In this document: positions 27,650 through 35,028 of the stretch, piece by piece | Position numbering within the stretch: position 1 is the first letter of the stretch | Layout of the letters: every line of letters starts with the position of its first letter | Assembly (NCBI GenBank): GCA_963819385.1 | Contig: CAWFVV010000006.1 | Coordinates: 2,914,001 to 2,978,000 of the forward strand | DNA: 64,000 nt | DNA from: JAVDCA01 sp963819385 | GTDB lineage: Bacteria > Pseudomonadota > Alphaproteobacteria > Rhizobiales > Xanthobacteraceae | Direction: 5' to 3' | The notes under the pieces: generated by a model | What the model saw: the letters and a program-made list of their open reading frames with translations, nothing else | Told to the model about the DNA's origin: nothing | Databases searched by the model: none | Position numbers and translations under genes: made by a program

Positions 27650-28639
27650 ATGAAGCTGTCCGTGCGGTTCCTGGAATCTCTTCGCATCCTCGCGTGCGTG
27701 GGCGTCCTTGTCGGCGCCGTTACGAGCGCGCACGCGCAGGATTATCCGTCGCGACCGATCCGCATCATCGTGCCGTTTGCGGCGGGCGGTACGGTCGACA
27801 TCGTCGCCCGCATCGTGAGCGCCAAGCTCGCCGAGATCGCGCACGCGACCGTGGTGGTCGACAACAAGGGCGGCGCCGGCGGCGTCATCGGCACGGAGTA
27901 CGTCGCGCATTCGCCAGGCGACGGCTATACGCTCCTGTTGCACAGCGCGGGCATAACCTACGACCCGTCGCTGCACGATCATTTGCCCTACGACACGATG
28001 AAGGACCTTGCGCCGGTTGCGATGATCGGCTCGACGCCCAACCTGCTGGTGGTCAATCCGTCCTCGCCCGCGCGTTCCGCCGCCGACCTGATCGCGATGG
28101 CACGCCGCAAGCCCAACACCATCACGTATGCGACCGGCGGCTACGGCAGCTCGTCCCATCTCGCGGTCGCGCTGTTCGGCAATCTGTCGGGCGCGAGCTT
28201 CAACCACGTGCCCTACAAGGGCGCGGGACCGGCTATCGCCGACGTCGTGGCCGGGCACATCGATTTCACCGTCGCTACCATGCCGGGCGCGATCGGTCAG
28301 GTGCGCGGCGGCACGCTGCGCGCGCTGGGCATCTCAAGCCTCACGCGCTCGCCCGAAATGCCCGACGTGCCGACCATCGCGGAGACCGGCCTGCCCGGCT
28401 ACGAATACGTCGCATGGTTCGGCGTGTTCGCACCGGGCACGACGCCGCCCGCGCTGGTGGCGCGGCTCAACCGGCTGTTTGCGCAGGCGCTGCATGCGCC
28501 CGACACGCAAGACAGGCTGCGTCAGCAGGGCGTCGCCACCGAATTCATCTCGCCCGAGCAGTTCCGCGACAAGATGAAGGCTGAGATCGAGCGCTGGCAC
28601 GGCGTGATCGAGAAGGCCGGGATCAAGGCGATACAGTAA
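27650..28639 (+). CDS. Tripartite tricarboxylate transporter substrate-binding protein (Bug/TctC)
   Basis: The 329-residue periplasmic protein has a signal peptide ending VTSAHAQ, then the Bug hallmark DYPSRPIRIIVPFAAGGTVD. It continues VVVDNKGGAGGVIGTEYVAH and FNHVPYKGAGPAIADVVAG. Such proteins bind carboxylates, nicotinate or similar ligands, often without adjacent tctAB membrane genes, as here. It probably shares a transcript with the dioxygenase upstream. The ATG at 27650 gives a normal signal peptide; the longer frame fuses with the out-of-frame dioxygenase end and is an artefact. Confidence 0.85.
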   Translation: MKLSVRFLESLRILACVGVLVGAVTSAHAQDYPSRPIRIIVPFAAGGTVDIVARIVSAKLAEIAHATVVVDNKGGAGGVIGTEYVAHSPGDGYTLLLHSAGITYDPSLHDHLPYDTMKDLAPVAMIGSTPNLLVVNPSSPARSAADLIAMARRKPNTITYATGGYGSSSHLAVALFGNLSGASFNHVPYKGAGPAIADVVAGHIDFTVATMPGAIGQVRGGTLRALGISSLTRSPEMPDVPTIAETGLPGYEYVAWFGVFAPGTTPPALVARLNRLFAQALHAPDTQDRLRQQGVATEFISPEQFRDKMKAEIERWHGVIEKAGIKAIQ

Positions 28640-29005
28640 TCGCCCGGGAGCGGTTGCGTTGACCGAGCGGCCAGCACCGTCGTCGCGCTTCAGATCGGCC
28701 GTCCGCGGTGGTGATATGCGGGGACATTCGATCCAAGGAAATCGCGTCCTATTTCGACTTGCCCGCCTTGTCGCTTACCGAGGCTACTTCTCTTAGAGTC
28801 GAGAGAGTCATCGAGCAGCAACTGTCTCGGTCTGTAAGACGCGACTCCAAGGTCATCCTACTTTTCCGCCTTCGCGAGACGGTCGTATAATTATCTCGCT
28901 GCAACCCAGGCTTCTCCGACCCAAGTGCACGCGTCTCTCGTCCCCCAAATCGTTACCGAAATTCGCCTCGTCAACCGCGGCGATCGAAAAGTGGAATGAT
29001 CGACG
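28640..29005. other. Intergenic stretch before the DUF6348 gene
   Basis: These 366 bp contain a 60-codon frame (28708-28890, starting at a GTG) with mixed composition and no recognised family. GC content falls visibly after about 28740. I see no repeat, RNA gene or terminator with confidence. Confidence 0.35.
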
Positions 29006-29719
29006 ATGACCGATATCGTTGAGCTGGCCGCACGCGTAATGGAAAAGCGCGGCTACGAGGTGACCCGTCACGACCTATGGCTGGAAGACCTCGATAGCGG
29101 CTTCGTCATCAAGCCTGAGCTGTGCAAATCGCGGTCATCTGAAGGACGTGTCCGGTCGATGTCGGCAATAACGACGAGCCATCCACAGCTCGTCCCGAAG
29201 GGTGTGTTTGAATATCAGCATTCATCCGGCGACACGCTCGACGACGCTTTATCCAACGGCTTCGATGAATGGGCGCAGCTCGATTTTGTCGTGTTCCTGG
29301 ATTCCCTGCGGGAGAAGTCCCGACAATGCCAGGCATTCGACCTCACTTTCCAGCAAGCCGATGGACCGGGACTGCATCGTCGCGCTCTGCTCGGCCCGGT
29401 TGGATACAAGTCCTTGGCGGCACTCCTCCGGGAGGAGGGCGAGGGCGACGCAGAGCATCCCTTCTGCTCATGCTGCTTTTTCACCAATACGCTCCAGACA
29501 TTCGCCCCGCTCCTGGAGGTTGATGTGTTCTACGCAATCCGCATGTTTGCGGCGCGCGACGAAAACGGCAAGGCGCGGGCAGATTGCCGCGTCAATGGAG
29601 GAGATTGGGAGCCTGGTCAGCAGGCCCTGATCGCTTATGCCGACACTTGGCCGCCAATTGGGCTCGAACAGCGCAAACAGTACGTCATCTTACAGACGCG
29701 CGCGCATGGGCCGGCATAG
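29006..29719 (+). CDS. DUF6348 family protein
   Basis: The 237-residue protein matches DUF6348: it has a short N-terminal helix (MTDIVELAARVMEKRGYEVT) and the conserved FEYQHSSGDTLDDALSNGFD, followed by EWAQLDFVVFLDSLR. A Cys-rich HPFCSCCFFTN sits near the middle, and GDWEPGQQALIAYADTWPP near the end. The family is uncharacterised and often resembles immunity-like or housekeeping orphan proteins; no function is claimed. GC content is lower than in the neighbours. The gene stands alone and converges with rlmB. Confidence 0.7.
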   Translation: MTDIVELAARVMEKRGYEVTRHDLWLEDLDSGFVIKPELCKSRSSEGRVRSMSAITTSHPQLVPKGVFEYQHSSGDTLDDALSNGFDEWAQLDFVVFLDSLREKSRQCQAFDLTFQQADGPGLHRRALLGPVGYKSLAALLREEGEGDAEHPFCSCCFFTNTLQTFAPLLEVDVFYAIRMFAARDENGKARADCRVNGGDWEPGQQALIAYADTWPPIGLEQRKQYVILQTRAHGPA

Positions 29720-29826
29720 CACCGCGAACAAGTGCAGCGATTGCGCGATTTCGGCCCCATCGCGAAACCCCACCGCCGCGCGAGCCGCCTTCTTATCCTT
29801 TCGGTCGCGCCATTTTGCGGGTTTCC

Positions 29827-30735
29827 TCAGCCCCGTATCCGAGCAAACTCATAGAGCGCGATGGTAGCCGCCACTGACGCATTCAAACTCTCCACCGCCT
29901 TCAGCCCGCCCGGAATACGCACCAGCTCATCGCAGTGCTCGCGCGTCTTCTGCCGCAGCCCCTCGCCTTCGGCGCCGATCACGAACACTGTCTTTTCCCC
30001 GAACTGCGTCTGCGCCAGCGTGCGCTCGCCACGCTCGTCGAGGCCGAACACGCGGAAGTTCATGTCCTTCAACCGGTCGATCGTCTGCGACAGGTTGGTG
30101 ATGCGGTAGATGTCGACGAACTCGGCGCCGCCGACCGCGAAGCGCAGGACGTTCGGGGTGAGCTCAGCGGAGCGGTGCTTCATCAGGATGACGGCGTCGG
30201 CATGGAAGAATGCCGCACTGCGCAGGATGGTCGCGAGGTTCTGCGGATTGGACACCTGGTCGAGCGCGAGCACGCACGTGGCCTGCGCGAGGCGGTCGAG
30301 GTCGCCGTCGCCGTACAGCGGCAGCGGCGTCACCAGCGCCAGGATGCCCTGATGCTTGTCCGCGTCGGTGAAGTCACCGAGCCGCATGAAATCCGGCCAC
30401 GTCACCTCCTCGATCGGCACGCTGCGCCGCTCGCATTCGGCGACGACCGCCTCGTAGTAGGACAGGCGGCCCGCGATCACGAGCCGGCGAATTGCCGTCG
30501 GCCGCCGCAGCAGCACCGCCTCGACGGAGTGCTTGCCGAACACCTTCTCGAGGTTCGGATCGCCGTGGACGTCGCGCTCGTGCGGGCGCTCGGGCCGGCC
30601 GCCGCCGTGCCGCGGCTTGTCGGCACGACCGCCCTCGTGCCGCGGCTTGTCGGCACGACCGCCCTCGTGTCGCGGCTTGTCGGGCGGCCGCCCGGGCCGC
30701 CACGGCTTTTTCTTCCTGTAATCGAAATGCGGCAC
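29827..30735 (-). CDS. rlmB: 23S rRNA (guanosine-2'-O-)-methyltransferase RlmB (SpoU family)
   Basis: RlmB methylates G2251 in the peptidyl-transferase loop of 23S rRNA using S-adenosylmethionine. The N-terminal substrate-binding domain (KVFGKHSVEAVLLRRPTAIR) is followed by the SPOUT knot motifs: DQVSNPQNLATILRSAAFFH, VFVIGAEGEGLRQKTREHCD and LKAVESLNASVAATIALYEF. Before the first domain is a basic low-complexity leader of about 50 residues containing 10-residue repeats (ADKPRHEGGR type), which may touch RNA. The length of 302 exceeds E. coli RlmB (243) because of this leader. It is monocistronic as far as visible. Confidence 0.88.
   Translation of the reverse strand: MPHFDYRKKKPWRPGRPPDKPRHEGGRADKPRHEGGRADKPRHGGGRPERPHERDVHGDPNLEKVFGKHSVEAVLLRRPTAIRRLVIAGRLSYYEAVVAECERRSVPIEEVTWPDFMRLGDFTDADKHQGILALVTPLPLYGDGDLDRLAQATCVLALDQVSNPQNLATILRSAAFFHADAVILMKHRSAELTPNVLRFAVGGAEFVDIYRITNLSQTIDRLKDMNFRVFGLDERGERTLAQTQFGEKTVFVIGAEGEGLRQKTREHCDELVRIPGGLKAVESLNASVAATIALYEFARIRG
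30611..30683 (-). repeat. 30-bp tandem repeat inside rlmB
   Basis: Two nearly perfect 30-bp units (30611-30640 and 30641-30670, differing at the last base) are followed by a 13-bp third copy. They encode the ten-residue unit ADKPRHEGGR in frame. Because the unit is a multiple of three, copy number can vary without breaking the gene. Confidence 0.8.
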
Positions 30736-30811
30736 GGCAGGTCCCCGATGAGATGCAGCCTCGGCGGCTCAAGTCACACCGGCGTCCCGCACATTCGTGA
30801 CCTTCGCCGCC

Positions 30812-32236
30812 TCACGCCGCGTCCGCCGCCATATCGAGCGGCGGCTTGGCGTCGGCCGGGATCGGCGACGCGTAGGGCTGCTCCCGGGTGCGCTCGGCGA
30901 GATCGGCCTTGGCACGTGCGATCAACGCCGGGTCCTTGATCGCCTCGACGGCGGTCGCCGCCATGATCTTGGCGACGTGGACCATGCCCTTCTTGGCGGC
31001 CGGCGTCTTGCCCTGGGCGGTGAGCTGCCAGGAATGGCCGGGCGTGCCGATCGCGTAGGTCGAGCAGTGGGCCTGCACGGTCGGCACCACCCAGCTCACG
31101 TCGCCGACGTCGGTCGAGCCGACCATGGGATTGCGCTTGGAATCGAGCGGCACGACCTCGTCGCACAGGGTGGCGTCGCCGCGCTTGAGGCCGACGCGAC
31201 GGTAGGCGGTCGAGATGTCCTCAGGAGTGAGCGTGCCCTGGATCTTGCGCGCGAAGGCGCGGTCCATGTCGTCGAACGGCGGCAGGCCGAGCCGGTCCCA
31301 GCAGCCCTGCATCGCCTCCTCGAGCGGCCGGTTGCCGAGCAGGTTGGCGACGCCGCTGAGCACCTTCACGGCGACCGACGTCTCGGTCATCAGCGCGGCG
31401 CCCTCCGCGATCTTCTTGACCCGCGCGATCAGGCCGGTGAGATCGCCGAGCTCGCGCGCGCGGATCAGGTAGCGCACCTTGGCGTGTGCCTGCACGACGT
31501 TGGGCGCGATGCCGCCGGTGTCGATCAGCGCATAGTGGATGCGCGCGTCGCTCGGCATGTGCTCGCGCATGTAGTTGACGCCGACGTTCATCAGCTCGAC
31601 GGCGTCGAGCGCGCTGCGGCCGAGATGCGGCGCGGCGGCCGCATGCGAGGCGCGCCCCGTGAACGTGAAGTCGATGCGGATGTTGGCAAGCGAGACCGCG
31701 TCGGCGACCTCGCAGAACGCGGACGGATGCCAGGTGATCGCGATGTCGACGTCGTCGAACGCGCCGGCGCGCACCATGAAGGCCTTGGCGGCGCCGCCCT
31801 CCTCGGCCGGGCAGCCGTAGTAGCGCACGCGGCCCGCGATCTTGTTGACGGCGAGCCAGTCCTTCACGGCGCTCGCCGCCAGCAGCGCGGCCGAGCCGAG
31901 CAGGTTGTGGCCGCAGCCGTGGCCGTGGCCGTTCGGCGTGACCGGACGCGGCTCGGCGACGCCGGCTTCCTGGCTGAGACCGGGCAGCGCGTCATATTCG
32001 CCGAGGATCGCGATCACGGGGCCGCCCTCGCCGGCCTCGCCGATCACCGCGGTCGGAATGTCGGCGACATTCTTGGTGATGCGGAAGCCCTCGCGCTCCA
32101 TCTCCTTGAGGTGCTCCGCGACCGAGCGATGCTCGGCATATTGCAGCTCGGGCATGCCCCAGACGCGGTCGCTCAAGGCCTCGAACGGATCCTTCTTGCC
32201 GTCGACCAAACGCCAAATCTGCTCGCTGTTGTCCAT
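30812..32236 (-). CDS. M20-family amidohydrolase (AbgB-like)
   Basis: The 474-residue cytoplasmic metallopeptidase resembles p-aminobenzoyl-glutamate hydrolase subunit B. Metal-binding motifs are visible: AILGEYDALPG, NGHGHGCGHNLLG and CPAEEGGAAKAFM, then AITWHPSAFCEV and a late His in TVQAHCSTYAIGTPGHSW. A lid or dimerisation domain lies between about residues 190 and 300 (FTFTGRASHAAAAPHLGRSA). It hydrolyses an amide bond in an N-acyl amino acid or folate breakdown product. The start at ATG 32236 (MDNSEQIWRLVDGKKDPF) is typical; the extension to 32344 is not coding-like. Confidence 0.85.
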   Translation of the reverse strand: MDNSEQIWRLVDGKKDPFEALSDRVWGMPELQYAEHRSVAEHLKEMEREGFRITKNVADIPTAVIGEAGEGGPVIAILGEYDALPGLSQEAGVAEPRPVTPNGHGHGCGHNLLGSAALLAASAVKDWLAVNKIAGRVRYYGCPAEEGGAAKAFMVRAGAFDDVDIAITWHPSAFCEVADAVSLANIRIDFTFTGRASHAAAAPHLGRSALDAVELMNVGVNYMREHMPSDARIHYALIDTGGIAPNVVQAHAKVRYLIRARELGDLTGLIARVKKIAEGAALMTETSVAVKVLSGVANLLGNRPLEEAMQGCWDRLGLPPFDDMDRAFARKIQGTLTPEDISTAYRRVGLKRGDATLCDEVVPLDSKRNPMVGSTDVGDVSWVVPTVQAHCSTYAIGTPGHSWQLTAQGKTPAAKKGMVHVAKIMAATAVEAIKDPALIARAKADLAERTREQPYASPIPADAKPPLDMAADAA

Positions 32237-32477
32237 GATGTGCCACCTGCGTCGGGGAAACCGGGATGATGCCACGGCCGGCGGCGCGGCGCCACCCGGC
32301 GCGTTGCATTCGAATATGTGCTCCTCCAATGACAGCCACTCCACCCGTGCGGTGTAGCGCTGAACAAACCGCCCATCCTTCGAGACGCCCGCCTTCGGCG
32401 GGCTCCTCGGGATCAGGTGATCGTGTGGTGAAGCATCGAAGAAAGACGCGGCGGCGCCGGGATGAATGGCGGCTTTG

Positions 32478-32963
32478 CTACTTCAACCGATCCTGAATCT
32501 TCGCCAACCCCGCGTGCGCGCAGCTATCGTCGAGCTTGGCGCCGGGCGCGCCGCTGGCGCCGATCCCGCCGACCACCTCGTCGCCGATCTTGATCGTGAC
32601 GCCGCCACCGAAAAACATCAAGTGCGGCAGCTTCATGAGATCGCCGATCTCGCCCTTGCGTTCGGCAAGCGCAATCGTATCGCGTCCGAACGAGGCGGCC
32701 GTATAGGCCTTGTCGTGCGCGCTATCGATGGTGTGGATGCCGGCGCCGTCGCCGCGCATCACCGCGATGATCGCGCCGTCGGCGTCGAGCACCACGGCGG
32801 TCTCGCGATAGTTCTGCTTGGCGCAGGCCGCGACCGCCTCGCTCGCCGCCTCGACCGCGAGCATGGCCGGAATGCGATGGGTCTGCAGCGCGTCGGCAAA
32901 GCAGGTCGGCGCGCCGAGAGCGGCGCCGAGCAACACGACGGCGGACGTGGACAGGAACCTCAT
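32478..32963 (-). CDS. GlcG/HbpS-family protein with signal peptide
   Basis: The 161-residue protein has a Sec signal (MRFLSTSAVVLLGAALGAPT, cut after FADA). The GlcG/HbpS domain reads AAVLDADGAIIAVMRGDGAG-like in the middle (visible as AVVLDADGAIIAVMRGDGAG), then HDKAYTAASFGRDTIALAER and GGGVTIKIGDEVVGGIGASG. Members bind haem or small aldehyde-related ligands. It lies 11 bp downstream of a cytochrome c gene in the same direction and probably forms an operon with it. The exact function is unknown. Confidence 0.8.
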   Translation of the reverse strand: MRFLSTSAVVLLGAALGAPTCFADALQTHRIPAMLAVEAASEAVAACAKQNYRETAVVLDADGAIIAVMRGDGAGIHTIDSAHDKAYTAASFGRDTIALAERKGEIGDLMKLPHLMFFGGGVTIKIGDEVVGGIGASGAPGAKLDDSCAHAGLAKIQDRLK

Positions 32964-32974
32964 GAGCACTCTCC

Positions 32975-33319
32975 TTATTTCGGCGGCGCGCCGACCGTGA
33001 CGGGGATCGCCGCGTAGTAGGCGGCGAGATTGTCGATGTCCTGGTCGGTGAGGGCATGCGCAATCACCGACATCATGTCGTTGCGGCGCGCGCCGCTGCG
33101 GTAGTCCTTCAGTGCCTTGACGACATAAACCTCGGTCTGCCCCGCCAGATTGGGGGCCTCGGGCAATTTCGCCTGCCCGTCGAGACCATGGCAGGTCTGG
33201 CACTGCAGCGCCTTCTGCCGGCCGGCCTTGGCGTCGCCGGCCGCCGCGGCCGGGCCCGCGCCGATCGCGACCGCCGCGCAGGCACCGAGGATCGAGGCCG
33301 CGATACGAAAGCCGCGCAT
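32975..33319 (-). CDS. Class I cytochrome c, small periplasmic
   Basis: This 114-residue protein has a signal peptide (MRGFRIAASILGACAAVAIG), a haem-attachment motif CQTCH, and a distal Met in RRNDMMSVIAHALTDQDID. The last part matches cytochrome c553-type proteins (IDNLAAYYAAIPV). It may accept electrons from the sorbosone-dehydrogenase-like protein encoded just upstream. I choose the ATG at 33319, eleven bases after AAGGAG; the GTG at 33331 overlaps that site and is too close. Confidence 0.85.
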   Translation of the reverse strand: MRGFRIAASILGACAAVAIGAGPAAAAGDAKAGRQKALQCQTCHGLDGQAKLPEAPNLAGQTEVYVVKALKDYRSGARRNDMMSVIAHALTDQDIDNLAAYYAAIPVTVGAPPK

Positions 33320-33347
33320 CTCGTTCGCCACTCCTTAATGCTGGGCC

Positions 33348-33437
33348 GTCATTGCGAGGCGTACGAAGTACGCCGAAGCATCTCGCGCCGCAATTCGTCG
33401 AGCGGGATTGCTTCGTCGCTTCGCTCCTCGCAATGAC
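33348..33437. repeat. 90-bp palindromic interspersed repeat
   Basis: The terminal sequences GTCATTGCGAGG (33348) and CCTCGCAATGAC (ending 33437) are perfect inverted repeats, and the middle contains GGGATTGCTTCGTCGCTTCG. Elements with these ends are common in Bradyrhizobiaceae genomes. It sits in the gap between two co-directional genes. It could act as an mRNA-stabilising or terminating hairpin. Confidence 0.7.
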
Positions 33438-33498
33438 AATCAGGCATGCCGCGCCCGCGGGCGCGACGTCGTTTCGGTGAACGATCCAATCGCGGCCG

Positions 33499-34761
33499 TT
33501 ACTTGCCGTCGTACCAGATGCGATAGAGCGCGCCGGCGAAATCATCCGACACCAGCAGCGAGCCGTCCCTGAGCTGGGCGACGTCGACCGGGCGACCGAG
33601 ATATTCGCCGTCCGAATTCAGCCATCCTTCGGCAAACGGCTCGGACTTGGCGGCGGTTCCGTCCTCCTTGAGGTACGTCACCATCACGCGCGCGCCCACC
33701 GGCACGGTGCGATTCCACGACCCGTGCTGCGCCGAGAAGATGGCGCCCTGATACTTCTTCGGGAACATGCGCCCGGAGTAGAAGGTCATGCCGAGATCGG
33801 CCGCGTGCGCCGCCTCCTCGACCTGCGGGAAGACGACATCGGCGGGCGGCTTGTCGTTCTTGTATTCGTCGGTGCGCGTGTGCCCGCCGCCGTACCACGG
33901 GAAGCCGAAATTCTCCCCGGCCTTGATGGCGCGGTTGATCTCGCCCGGCGGCTGGTCGTCGCCCATGCCGTCCACCTGGTTGTCGGTGAACCACAGGGTC
34001 TTGTCCTTCGGACTGAAATCCATCCCCACCGAATTGCGGACGCCGTAGGCATAGACCTCGCGGTTCTTGCCTTCGCGATCCATGCGGATGATCCCGCCGA
34101 TGCCCCACTTGTGGTAGAGATCGAGCTTGTCGGCCGCCGGCACGTTGAAGGGCTCGCCGAGCGCGATATAGAGCTTGTTGTCCGGGCCGACGCGGCAGAC
34201 GCGCGCCGTGTGATTGTAGCTCTCCTCGTCCTTCGGGATGAGCTCGCCCTGCGGCACGATCGGCACCGCGACGACATCCGGGCTCTCGTAGAAGAACTCG
34301 GCGGCCGGATACATCAGCACGCGGTTCTGCTCGACGATGAACAGGAAGCCGTCCTTGGAGAAGCACGGGCCGTTGGGCAGCACCAGGTCGAGGGTCGAGG
34401 CGAAGCGCTTCACCTCCTCGGCGACGCCCGACTTGGCGCGATCGGTCACCGCGTAGACCTGCGCCTTGCGGGTGCCGACGAAGGTCACGATACCTTGCGG
34501 CCCGACCGCCATGTGACGCGCGTCCGGCACCAGCGCATAGAGGCCGATGTGGAAGCCGGGCGGCAGCTTGATGCCTTGCAAATGCTTCTTGATCGCATCG
34601 GCCTTCGGGCCGGTCTGCGGGATGGTCGGAATGTTGGGCGACGCGCCCGTCGTCCTGAACGCGCCGAGCCGCTCCAGATTGGTCATCGGCGCCTGGGCAA
34701 ACGCCGCCGTGGTGGTCAGCAGCGCCGCGGTCGACAGCGCTGCAACGAATTGTCTGCGCAT
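33499..34761 (-). CDS. PQQ-dependent sorbosone dehydrogenase family protein
   Basis: The 420-residue protein has a Sec signal (MRRQFVAALSTAALLTTTAA, cut near AFAQ). It folds as a six-bladed propeller of the glucose/sorbosone dehydrogenase type: IKLPPGFHIGLYALVPDARH, LYIALGEPFNV, MDREGKNREVYAYGVRNSVG and FTDNQVDGMGDDQPPGEINR, and the end LLVSDDFAGALYRIWYDGK. Such enzymes oxidise aldoses or sorbosone in the periplasm with PQQ and pass electrons to a cytochrome c. The neighbouring cytochrome c fits this role. I start at ATG 34761; the frame is open to 34833 but without coding pattern. Confidence 0.82.
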   Translation of the reverse strand: MRRQFVAALSTAALLTTTAAFAQAPMTNLERLGAFRTTGASPNIPTIPQTGPKADAIKKHLQGIKLPPGFHIGLYALVPDARHMAVGPQGIVTFVGTRKAQVYAVTDRAKSGVAEEVKRFASTLDLVLPNGPCFSKDGFLFIVEQNRVLMYPAAEFFYESPDVVAVPIVPQGELIPKDEESYNHTARVCRVGPDNKLYIALGEPFNVPAADKLDLYHKWGIGGIIRMDREGKNREVYAYGVRNSVGMDFSPKDKTLWFTDNQVDGMGDDQPPGEINRAIKAGENFGFPWYGGGHTRTDEYKNDKPPADVVFPQVEEAAHAADLGMTFYSGRMFPKKYQGAIFSAQHGSWNRTVPVGARVMVTYLKEDGTAAKSEPFAEGWLNSDGEYLGRPVDVAQLRDGSLLVSDDFAGALYRIWYDGK

Positions 34762-35028
34762 GACGAAACCTCCCGGTTGCGCGGAGCTTTCGGATGGCTC
34801 CGCTGGCATATCAGCTTGGCACATCGCCACCATGGTTCAAGTGGACGTTGCGTGCCGTGGCGGGACTCGTCCCACGCCGGCCGCCGGGTGCTGTGAGCCA
34901 TCACGCGGTGAATGCTGGCGTTTCGCCGGCTATCCCACGGCTCTACAAATCTGCATTACCAATGGAAGAAATCGCATGTGCGTCGACGTGCCGCCGTCAC
35001 CGCGGCACGGTCGAATACGCGTTGGCGA

